DNA of 64,000 nt, from the NCBI GenBank assembly GCA_035508435.1, contig DATJNA010000034.1, positions 1 through 64,000 of the forward strand, given 5' to 3'. This DNA comes from JASHVB01 sp035508435 (lineage in GTDB: Bacteria > Pseudomonadota > Alphaproteobacteria > Acetobacterales > Acetobacteraceae). Shown here piece after piece: positions 8,757 through 16,109 of this stretch (positions are counted from its first letter, which is position 1; each line of letters starts with the position of its first letter). The notes under the pieces were generated by a model. That model ran no database searches. It worked only from the letters and a program-made list of their open reading frames with translations, and was not told where the DNA came from. Both the position numbers and the translations under genes were made by a program.

Positions 8757-9520
8757 CCGCGTTGCGTCCGCTTCTGGAATTGCACGACGTCACCAAGCAT
8801 TTCGGCCCGGTCCATGCGTTGGACCGGGTGTCGTTCTCGCTCGCGGCGGGGGAGATCGTCGGTCTGGTCGGCGACAACGGGGCGGGGAAATCGACGCTGG
8901 TGAAGCTGATGTCCGGTGCCTTGCAGCCGGACAGCGGCGCGATCCGATTCGAAGGCGAGGCAGTGACGATGGGTTCGCCGCTGGAAGCGCGCGCGCTGGG
9001 GATCGAGACGGTCTACCAGGACCTTGCCGTTGTCCCTCACATGGACGTGGAATCAAATCTCTTCCTGGGGCGCGAGGTCACCGGCACGCGCTGGTGGAAC
9101 CGCTGGCTGCTGAACAAGCCGGCGATGCGGGCGCAGGCGCGGCATCATATCGCATCGCTTCAGGTGGGGCTGCGGTCGGTGCGCCAGCCGGTGGGGCTGC
9201 TGTCCGGCGGGCAACGGCAGAGTGTCGCGGTGGCGCGCGCGATCTCATGGGGGCGCAAGGTGGTGATCATGGACGAACCCACCGCGGCGCTCGGTGTGCG
9301 CGAGTCGCGCGGCGTGCTCGACCTGATCAAGCGGGTGAAGGAGCGCGGCATCGCCGTGGTGCTGGTCAGTCACAACATCCCGCATGTGTTCGAAGTGACG
9401 GACCGGATCTTCGTCATGCGCCACGGCCGGCGGGCGGGGGAAGTGCGCACGGCGGAGGCGCATATGAACGAGGTGCTGGGGCTGATCACGGGCGTGCCGG
9501 TCAGTGCCGCGGCACTGTAG
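8753..9520 (+). CDS. Sugar ABC transporter ATP-binding protein, single domain
   Basis: A 255-residue ATPase with Walker A GDNGAGKST (40-48), signature LSGGQRQ (150-156), Walker B VVIMDEPTAAL (170-180) and a switch His in LVSHNIP. RbsA-type ATPases of this family are usually about 500 residues with two fused domains. This one is a single domain, as in FrcA-type fructose importers, and presumably works as a homodimer. It overlaps the binding-protein gene by four bases, so translation is likely coupled. Confidence 0.92.
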   Translation: MTALRPLLELHDVTKHFGPVHALDRVSFSLAAGEIVGLVGDNGAGKSTLVKLMSGALQPDSGAIRFEGEAVTMGSPLEARALGIETVYQDLAVVPHMDVESNLFLGREVTGTRWWNRWLLNKPAMRAQARHHIASLQVGLRSVRQPVGLLSGGQRQSVAVARAISWGRKVVIMDEPTAALGVRESRGVLDLIKRVKERGIAVVLVSHNIPHVFEVTDRIFVMRHGRRAGEVRTAEAHMNEVLGLITGVPVSAAAL

Positions 9521-9661
9521 CTGGGGGGATGGTGCCGGAAATGGGGCGGGTGGTGCTGGCCTGGTACGTTGTCGCATTTTCTTAGCGAGTGGGACGGAAT
9601 TTAGATTGCGTTCCTGGAGTGATCTGACTATTGACGGGCGTCCAACGGGGGGAGCTTTTGG

Positions 9662-10303
9662 ATGCCATTCGATGCGCAGAACATGTTCATCGTCGACGCC
9701 TCATTGCTCGGTCACACGGCAGGGGGTTCGATCGCGGTATCGGCTTACGACATTGCGGCAACGGGCTGGAACTGCACCACCCCGGGCAACGCACCGGTGG
9801 CGTGCCAGGTCGTCGCGGCGAGGGGACGCTACGGCGCCGGCGGGACGCCGAATCACATCGAGGACCTGATGATCTTCTGGTGCGGTTACGCGCAGGACCA
9901 GATCCACTTTTCCGTACTGTCCGGTGCCTCAGGGCCGAGCGTCATGCTGACGCCGACGATGGACGGCTGCACGTTCGGGATTGGCCACAGCGCACGGGAT
10001 GGCACCTGCGTCGTCACCCATGCCAACAACGCCGCGCAGCAGGGCGGCGTGGATGACCCCGGGACCATGCCCCAGGCGCAGCGACAGGCGACGCGTGGTT
10101 TGTTCCGAACCCTGGGCGTGAAACTGAAATACACCATGCAGCCGGACAACTACCGCTGGGCCGACGAAGGGCAGGGGCGGCGGATGATCGCTTCCGCCTC
10201 GACCTACGGCATCAGAGCCGCGGCGCATTGGCGCTTTTACAAGCACCGCTATCTCGTTGGCATGGGCGATTACGTCTATCTCGATACTACCCGCATCCGC
10301 TAG
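9662..10303 (+). CDS. Unknown protein with a CNF-like Cys/His pair
   Basis: A 213-residue protein of no family I recognise with confidence. The ATG follows a strong GGGGGGAG at 7-8 bases. There is no signal peptide or membrane segment. The stretch VMLTPTMDGCTFGIG leads to C103, and VVTHANN follows with H120. A buried Cys after a hydrophobic strand with a His about 12-17 residues later is the catalytic layout of glutamine deamidases such as CNF1 and BLF1 (their motif is LSGC). That resemblance is weak and the function is inferred only. It sits alone, 141 bp after the ABC operon, with an inverted repeat after its stop. Confidence 0.6.
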   Translation: MPFDAQNMFIVDASLLGHTAGGSIAVSAYDIAATGWNCTTPGNAPVACQVVAARGRYGAGGTPNHIEDLMIFWCGYAQDQIHFSVLSGASGPSVMLTPTMDGCTFGIGHSARDGTCVVTHANNAAQQGGVDDPGTMPQAQRQATRGLFRTLGVKLKYTMQPDNYRWADEGQGRRMIASASTYGIRAAAHWRFYKHRYLVGMGDYVYLDTTRIR

Positions 10304-10310
10304 GCTGGCG

Positions 10311-10340
10311 GCGGGCGAACGGAAGCCGGGGCTCGCCCGC
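10311..10340. terminator. Inverted repeat after the 9662-10303 gene
   Basis: GCGGGCGA (10311-10318) pairs with TCGCCCGC (10333-10340) across a 14-base loop, 8 bp after the stop codon. There is no T run, so intrinsic termination is only possible. Two convergent genes end here. Confidence 0.35.
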
Positions 10341-10348
10341 GCGCGCTT

Positions 10349-10386
10349 GTCATTGCTTCGGCCCCTGCGGGACCTCGCAACGACAC
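10349..10386. repeat. Copy of dispersed palindromic element
   Basis: It reads GTCATTGCTTCGG and then GGGACCTCGCAACGACA, the two ends of the element found repeatedly in this window. It is located between two convergent genes. Confidence 0.55.
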
Positions 10387-10419
10387 GTGGGGCGGTGTCG
10401 CGCGCGCTCATTCCGGGCA

Positions 10420-12075
10420 CTACGCCGACATGCCGGCCAGTCGCAGCCCGTCGAGAATCCGCGCGCTCTCGCGCCGATAGACGTCGCTGACCGATTCCGG
10501 CGGCACGGAGGAACGATGCTCTGCGAAGTCGCGGACCGTCATGTTTTGCTCCAGCTTGCCGTATTCCATCAAATGCTGTTTCGCCGCGCTGATATCGCCG
10601 GCCAGCGCATGCGCCGCCGCGAGCATTGCCCGGCCGCGAACGTAGCCAGGATTGCTGTCGAGCGCCTGCGACAAGGCAGCGATGGCGCCGGCATCGTCGC
10701 CGAGTTGCATCAGAGCCCGCCCGAGGCCCTGTAGCCAGGTCCAGCGCTCAGGGTCTCGCGGCGCGATGGCGTCGGCATGGCGAAACCAGTCCGCGGCCTC
10801 CGTGGTCGCGCCGAGATACAGGTTGTTGAGGCCCATCTCCTTGTAAGCGGTCGGCTCGGCAGGATTGCGCGCGATCAAGGTTCGAGTGGCGGTGATCGCC
10901 TCCGGAAAGCGTCCACGTGCCCGCAGCAGCAAGGCGCGCGCCTTGACGACGTCGAGATCGTCCGGCGCAAGTGACGCGGCCCGCGAGATCATTTCGCTCG
11001 CCTCGTCGAGCAACGCCTCCCGGTCAGCCACAGAAAACAGATTGATCACCTGATAGACGCGCACCAGTCCGATACCGACAATCGCCTTGGCGCAGGTCGG
11101 ATCGAGCAATGTCGCCTGGCGAAACAAATCGACTGCCTCCGCCGCCGCTTCGCTGCGCTTTGCGTCGTAGGTGAGCGCGCGCGCCCGCATCACCAGGTCC
11201 ACGACGTTCCATTGATTGCCGTCGAGGCTGCCACGGCCGGCTTCGGTGCGAACCAGTTGGATACCGACGCTGCGTGACAGCCGTCCCACTATTTCGTCGT
11301 GGACCTTCAGAATGTCGGTGCGCGGTTTGTCGAATCGTTCCGCCCACAAATGCACATCCGATTCGGCGTCGATCAACTGGGCGTTGATGCGCAGCCTCTC
11401 GCCGTCAACGACGACGCTGCCCTCCAGCACGTAACGCACGCCAAGCTCGTTGCCGATCTGGCGGATCGGAACGGCGCGCCCCTTATAGGTGAAGGACGTT
11501 GATCGCGAAATAACAAAGCTGTCCGGCAGGTTGGTGGACAGGTCGGTAATCAGGGTATCGACGATTCCGTCCACCAGATACTCGGTACGTGCGTCCGCCG
11601 AGAGGTTCAGGAATGGCAGCACCGCCAGCGACAGTCGCGGTCTGGTCGAAGCCGGCGTGGGCGCCGCAACACCAGGGACGGCCGGCGGTACCCGGTCGGC
11701 GATGGCGCCGGACGACTGGAGCTTTTGCTCCTGTTGCCACAACCACTCTTCCAGTCGGGCGATACCCGCGGCAAGGCTCCGCCGGTAGGTGCTGAACGAC
11801 AGGCCAAGTTGCTCGGCGGCCGCCTCCTGCTTTCCCGCCGGGTGCAAATAGGTGAGTTCGAGGGCGCGATACAGCTTCTGGTCGCGTTCATTGGCGAACA
11901 AAGTCCGGGTGGTCTCCGCGATGATGCTTCGCAGTGCCTCCGTTGCGTCGGAGTCCGACGCCGTTCGCGAGATCAGGGCGGTTCCCAGCAATGGATTCCT
12001 GGCCAGCATGTCGGCGCGCACATAGTGGCGCAATGCCAGCCTCACACCATCCCTGAAGGCAGAGCGTGACAGCAT
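10420..12075 (-). CDS. HTH, TolB-like and TPR-repeat protein
   Basis: A 551-residue soluble protein. Residues 1-115 look like a DNA-binding or sigma-region-4-like module, with helix-turn-helix character at QEAAAEQLGLSFSTYRRSL (83-101). Residues 147-255 form a TolB N-terminal-like (FlgO/CadC-associated) fold starting SLAVLPFLNLS. From about 300 to 540 there are TPR-like helical repeats. This architecture occurs in alphaproteobacterial regulators and adenylate-cyclase-associated proteins, but no cyclase domain is present. The ATG at 12075 is preferred over a TTG at 12138. It is divergent from the AraC gene across about 200 bp. The target is unknown. Confidence 0.78.
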   Translation of the reverse strand: MLSRSAFRDGVRLALRHYVRADMLARNPLLGTALISRTASDSDATEALRSIIAETTRTLFANERDQKLYRALELTYLHPAGKQEAAAEQLGLSFSTYRRSLAAGIARLEEWLWQQEQKLQSSGAIADRVPPAVPGVAAPTPASTRPRLSLAVLPFLNLSADARTEYLVDGIVDTLITDLSTNLPDSFVISRSTSFTYKGRAVPIRQIGNELGVRYVLEGSVVVDGERLRINAQLIDAESDVHLWAERFDKPRTDILKVHDEIVGRLSRSVGIQLVRTEAGRGSLDGNQWNVVDLVMRARALTYDAKRSEAAAEAVDLFRQATLLDPTCAKAIVGIGLVRVYQVINLFSVADREALLDEASEMISRAASLAPDDLDVVKARALLLRARGRFPEAITATRTLIARNPAEPTAYKEMGLNNLYLGATTEAADWFRHADAIAPRDPERWTWLQGLGRALMQLGDDAGAIAALSQALDSNPGYVRGRAMLAAAHALAGDISAAKQHLMEYGKLEQNMTVRDFAEHRSSVPPESVSDVYRRESARILDGLRLAGMSA

Positions 12076-12279
12076 GATATGCGCCCGAGCCCGCAGATCG
12101 ACTGTGACAAATCTGCCATGCGCTCCCGCGGCCCACAAGGCGCGCGCTCTACGAGAACAGGAGCTGAGCGGAAATTGGGCGGATTTCGGTCTGGCGTTGC
12201 CTTGGCGGATGGCTCAGTTGCACACCCGCCAAGTATCTTGCGTGCCAAATCGGGTTCCTGTCGTGTGGTCGAGGTCGCT

Positions 12280-13278
12280 GTGCCAGCCAACGCGTCATGC
12301 CGTCATGCGTATGTCAGCACTGCCGGATTGCCGCCGGCAGAGCAATACATGTTCTGGCGCGATACTCTGGTCAAACGCTACGAGCCGTTTGGCGCCGCGG
12401 GCAGCGACGGCCAGCCGTTCACTGCCAGCGTTCGCAAATTGATTGCCCCGGACGGAGAGTTCGCCGATCTCGACATGTCGCGGGTGGCCATCACGCGCAC
12501 GCGCCGGCTGCTGCGGGCCGACGGGATCGACAATATCGTGCTCAGCGTCACGCTTGCCGGCGGTGGGGCAGGGTGGTTTCGCAATCCCGATCAAACCACG
12601 CGGCTCGGCGGCTCGTTTGTGCGGGTTCGCCACCAGGGCAGCCCCTATGTTCTGGAATGGACCGCTGCCAGCACGCGCACGCTGCATGTCGAATTGCCGG
12701 CCTCGGCGTTCGATGCTTCGACGCGCGATCGGATTCTCGCCGCCGCCGGCGAGCCGCTGCCGCCACACGGCCTGGCGCCGATGTTGATGGCGCAGATGCG
12801 GGCGCTGGCCGACGCCGCACCCGATCTCGATGCGCTGGCGCGCGCGGCCGGACTGCGCTCAGTGCTCGACCTGGCGCGGACGCTGCTGGAGCTGGAGTTC
12901 GGCAGCAAGTCCGCCGACAGCGAGATTTGTGAAGACGGCATGCTGATCGCGGCGCAGGCGTTGATCTGCCGCCAGTTCGCCAGCCCTGAACTTGCGCCCG
13001 ATGCCATCGCGCACAGGCTCGGTTGCTCGCGCGCGCATTTGTATCGGGTCTTCGCGCGGCATGGCCTGACCGTGGCTGGCTACCTGCGGGAGGTCCGCCT
13101 GCAACAAAGTCGCACCAGACTGGCAGCCGCGGCGCCGCGCGACACTGTCGGGGACGTCGCGTATCGTTGTGGCTTCCAGGATCCGGTGCATTTCACCCGG
13201 TTGTTTCGCGAACGCTTCGGCGTGTCCCCCGGCGCATTCAGGTCGGACAGCGATCACGCCAAGGCCCGGCTCAACTGA
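12280..13278 (+). CDS. AraC-family transcriptional regulator
   Basis: A 332-residue regulator. The N-terminal half resembles the AraC-binding-like sensor domain (PF14525 type, with SVTLAGGGAGWFRN). The C-terminal 100 residues form two helix-turn-helices: DAIAHRLGCSRAHLYRVF, then a second in AAPRDTVGDVAYRCGFQD followed by the family-typical FTRLFRERFGVSPGAFR. The chosen start is the GTG at 12280, which has GAGG five bases upstream. A GTG at 12265 and an ATG at 12079 also open the frame, but the extra N terminus is unlike the family. It probably autoregulates or controls the divergent TPR gene (inference). Confidence 0.85.
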   Translation: MPANASCRHAYVSTAGLPPAEQYMFWRDTLVKRYEPFGAAGSDGQPFTASVRKLIAPDGEFADLDMSRVAITRTRRLLRADGIDNIVLSVTLAGGGAGWFRNPDQTTRLGGSFVRVRHQGSPYVLEWTAASTRTLHVELPASAFDASTRDRILAAAGEPLPPHGLAPMLMAQMRALADAAPDLDALARAAGLRSVLDLARTLLELEFGSKSADSEICEDGMLIAAQALICRQFASPELAPDAIAHRLGCSRAHLYRVFARHGLTVAGYLREVRLQQSRTRLAAAAPRDTVGDVAYRCGFQDPVHFTRLFRERFGVSPGAFRSDSDHAKARLN

Positions 13279-13518
13279 TTGTTTCGGCCGACCTGACCAA
13301 TGCATTCCATGCCGCAACCCGAGTGTCGAACGGGATTGCTCCGGATGGCCGGAGGGGGCGCGGCGCGCGTTGGTGCGCGCCGGGCGATGCGCCGACATTC
13401 TGCCGGCAGAGCCTGTGGTCCCCTCGGCGGACGCGAACGCGACAATGGTGAAACGAACGGGGCGGGCAGAGCAATCGGGGCGCACGTGATGCACGGGCAA
13501 GGCCCGCCCCGGTCGGGG

Positions 13519-14217
13519 TCACACCATCCGGCTCAAGATCCCGGTAAGGTCGGGCGGTGGCGCCTGCGCCGCGGCCGCCGCGGGCACTACCATCTGGGCC
13601 AGTGCGCCGATGCCGTCGGACACCACGCCGCCCGCCGGGCCGAGCGCGTTGGCGACGATTTCCCCCACCGCTGCCGCCTTCTGCGCGATCGTGGCGTCGG
13701 CGCAGGAAAACGCCTTGGCGGCGATCGCGGCATAATAAATCTGCAGCAAGGTCTGCTTTCCCCGGAACACGCACTTCGTGTCGTCGGTGCGTTCCGCGGT
13801 GATGCTGAATTCGACTTCCGATTCCTTGCCCAGGTTCGCAAGGCCGGTCATCGCCTTGAACACGCCATAAATCTGGCCTGCAACCCTGAGCTCGACCAGC
13901 GCTTCGACCTTCTTGAGGCTGGCGTTCTCCTTGTTCTGCTTCAGTCTTACGTTGACGTAGCTCAGCCCGGATTGTGATGCGACGTGCATGCCCCGGTAGT
14001 CGGGGCTTTGCAAAAAGCCCTTGATGGCGCTGGGCGTTGCGCCCCAACCGAGCAATTTGCCCTTTTCTGATTCCACGGTGCAGGCGCGGATGCTGAAGGC
14101 CTGCGTGCCTTTGGCATCGGTCGCGACCGTGTACGACTGCCAGTCGGAGAGCGGAATGCTGTGATAGGCACCACTGTCCAACTGTCCGCCGATGACTCTG
14201 AGACTGCAAACTCCCAT
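13519..14217 (-). CDS. Hypothetical protein, 232 residues
   Basis: No family recognised. The start at 14217 has GGAG nine bases upstream. The N-terminal half is polar and strand-rich (SLRVIGGQLDSGAYHSIPL, and later VNVRLKQNKENASLKKVEA). The C-terminal third (about 160-225) is alanine-rich and moderately hydrophobic, ending in a Pro-rich tail. Three cysteines lie in the first 50 residues. There is no signal peptide. The relatively balanced composition and non-repetitive sequence argue that it is a real gene. It is flanked by about 240 and 280 bp of non-coding DNA and has no obvious operon partner. Confidence 0.6.
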   Translation of the reverse strand: MGVCSLRVIGGQLDSGAYHSIPLSDWQSYTVATDAKGTQAFSIRACTVESEKGKLLGWGATPSAIKGFLQSPDYRGMHVASQSGLSYVNVRLKQNKENASLKKVEALVELRVAGQIYGVFKAMTGLANLGKESEVEFSITAERTDDTKCVFRGKQTLLQIYYAAIAAKAFSCADATIAQKAAAVGEIVANALGPAGGVVSDGIGALAQMVVPAAAAAQAPPPDLTGILSRMV

Positions 14218-14410
14218 GACACATTTCTCCAACGCGTAGCGATACCCGCCCTTCTCAAGGGAGGTATCAGGGTTGCACGAGGTCCTTGGCTGTCCCGGGC
14301 GAACAATTCGCTCGCGGCACCGCCGATGGATGGATCAAGCGCGCGTCTTCTGCTGCGTTGGGGGTGGCCCGCGTTAGCGAATCCGTCTCACGCGGAATCC
14401 GAATCCCGTC

Positions 14411-14487
14411 TCAATCAGCAGGGGTGTTCAGGCATCGCCTTGGCTGGCTCAATCAGAAGGGGTGTTCGGGCATTGCCTTGGCGAATG
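14411..14487. repeat. Two-copy 38-bp direct repeat
   Basis: Copies start at 14411 and 14449. Both begin TCAATCAG, then GGGGTGTTC, and continue GGCATxGCCTTGGC. They differ at about four positions. It lies in the 284-bp gap between the hypothetical gene and the antiporter stop; nothing else was recognised in that gap. Confidence 0.7.
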
Positions 14488-14501
14488 TTGCTGCTCTCGC
14501 C

Positions 14502-15821
14502 TCATTTCCGGATCGGCCGATGTGACCCTGCCGCCCCTTGCTCCCCGCCGCGCCGCGCCGGCTGTGGGCGGACAGCCGCACCGTACAACCGCCGCACCAG
14601 CACCGGCATCGTCAGCCCCTGCACCACCACGGTGAACACCACCACCGCGTAGCAGACCTGGAGCAGCGGGGCTCGATACGGGCCGTCCGGCAGGCTCAGT
14701 GCCAGCGCCACCGAAATGCCGCCGCGCAGCCCGCCCCAGGTCAGCACCGCGATGCCCCGCCCCTGGTGCAGCCGGCGCAGGTTCAGCAGCATTGCCGGCA
14801 GCCCGGCACTGACCAGCCGCACCACCACGGCCAGCACGATGCCGCCCGCCATCATGGCGGGCCAGAGCCGGGCGGTGTCGATGGTCAGCGTCTCCAGCCC
14901 CACCAGCAGGAACAAGAGCGCGTTCAGCAGCTCGTCGATCAGGGACCAGAACAGGGTGACGTTGGCGCGGGTGGTCGGGCTCATGGCGCGCCGCGCGGCG
15001 TGGTTGCCGATCACCACGCCCGCCACCACCACCGCAATCGGTCCCGACAGGTCGAACTGGTTCGCCACGCTGTAGGTTGCGGTGACCAGGGCGAGCGAGA
15101 TGGTGAGCTCCAGATTGTAGTCGTCCACCAGCCGCATCGCGCCGAACGCGAGATAGCCCGCGGCCAGGCCAAGCACGGCCCCGCCGCCCGCTTCACGCAG
15201 GAACAACAGGCTGGCCTGGAGCAAGCTCGCATGGCCCGCGGCGTCACCGGTGGCGATGCCGAGCAAGACGGTAAAGACCACCACGGCAACGCCGTCGTTG
15301 AACAAGCTCTCGCTGGTGATGACGGCGAGCAAGCCTTCGGGCAGGCCGACCTCGCGCAGCAGGCCGGTGACCGCGATCGGATCGGTGGGCGCGAGGATCG
15401 CGCCGAGTACCAGGCACCACGGTGGTGGCAGCGTGAATCCGCTCAGGCGGAACAACCACCACATGCCGGCAGCGTAGAGGGCGGTGGACAGCAGCACGCC
15501 GACGGTGGCGAGAACGACCACGGTGGCGGCGCGGTCGCGCAAATGCTCCAGGTTCACATGCAGCGCGCCGGCGAACAACATGAAGCTGAGCATGCCGTCG
15601 AACAATACCTTGGGGAGGTTGGCGGCGGTGAGCGCGTGGGCGAGGCCGGTGTGGAGGCCGGCGAATCCCGCCAGGTGGCCGACCAGCGTGATGCCGAGCG
15701 ACAGCAGCAGCGCGATGACCAGCAGGCCGATGGCGCTGGGCATGCGCAGCAAGCGGTGGTTCACGAAGCCGGCGCCGGCGGTGACCAGCAGCAGCAGGGC
15801 AACGACATCGAAATAGGACAT
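14502..15821 (-). CDS. CPA1-type sodium/proton antiporter
   Basis: Inner-membrane cation:proton antiporter of 439 residues with about 12 membrane segments. The CPA1/NhaP signatures are APTDPIAV (144-151) and ESLFNDGVAVVVF (171-183). The Asn-Asp pair in the latter is the ion-binding site. LTWGGLRGGISVALALSLP in the last third is the conserved loop before the final helices. It exports Na+ (or K+) in exchange for H+ for pH and salt homeostasis. The C-terminal tail is short (about 30 residues), so it lacks a regulatory cytoplasmic domain. It is monocistronic. Confidence 0.92.
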   Translation of the reverse strand: MSYFDVVALLLLVTAGAGFVNHRLLRMPSAIGLLVIALLLSLGITLVGHLAGFAGLHTGLAHALTAANLPKVLFDGMLSFMLFAGALHVNLEHLRDRAATVVVLATVGVLLSTALYAAGMWWLFRLSGFTLPPPWCLVLGAILAPTDPIAVTGLLREVGLPEGLLAVITSESLFNDGVAVVVFTVLLGIATGDAAGHASLLQASLLFLREAGGGAVLGLAAGYLAFGAMRLVDDYNLELTISLALVTATYSVANQFDLSGPIAVVVAGVVIGNHAARRAMSPTTRANVTLFWSLIDELLNALLFLLVGLETLTIDTARLWPAMMAGGIVLAVVVRLVSAGLPAMLLNLRRLHQGRGIAVLTWGGLRGGISVALALSLPDGPYRAPLLQVCYAVVVFTVVVQGLTMPVLVRRLYGAAVRPQPARRGGEQGAAGSHRPIRK

Positions 15822-15896
15822 GCTTGCCCATCTGTGCTTGCGGGTGGCGCAGCGAGGCGCGCGACCCCGGCCTGAGGAGCCTCAGTTAGGGCCGCC

Positions 15897-15935
15897 GACG
15901 CGGATCCGAAACCCTTGACGCGGATCCGAAGCCAT
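15897..15935. repeat. Short direct repeat upstream of the FecR-like gene
   Basis: GACGCGGATCCGAA occurs twice 19-20 bases apart in the intergenic region between the divergent antiporter and FecR-domain genes. Possible operator or neutral duplication. Confidence 0.4.
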
Positions 15936-16109
15936 TCCGTGCGACATCTGCCGCTCCGGTTCCTGGGCGAGGAACGGGTTGGCAAGGCCAACCGGAGGTG
16001 GCAATGCGCGTCAGGGCTCGCCTTGCTCACGCAAACGCGATCAGAGTCGTCGCGCTTTCGCCATGTTGCGGGATCAAAGCGCTCCCATTGCCGCCCATGG
16101 AGCGCTCCG

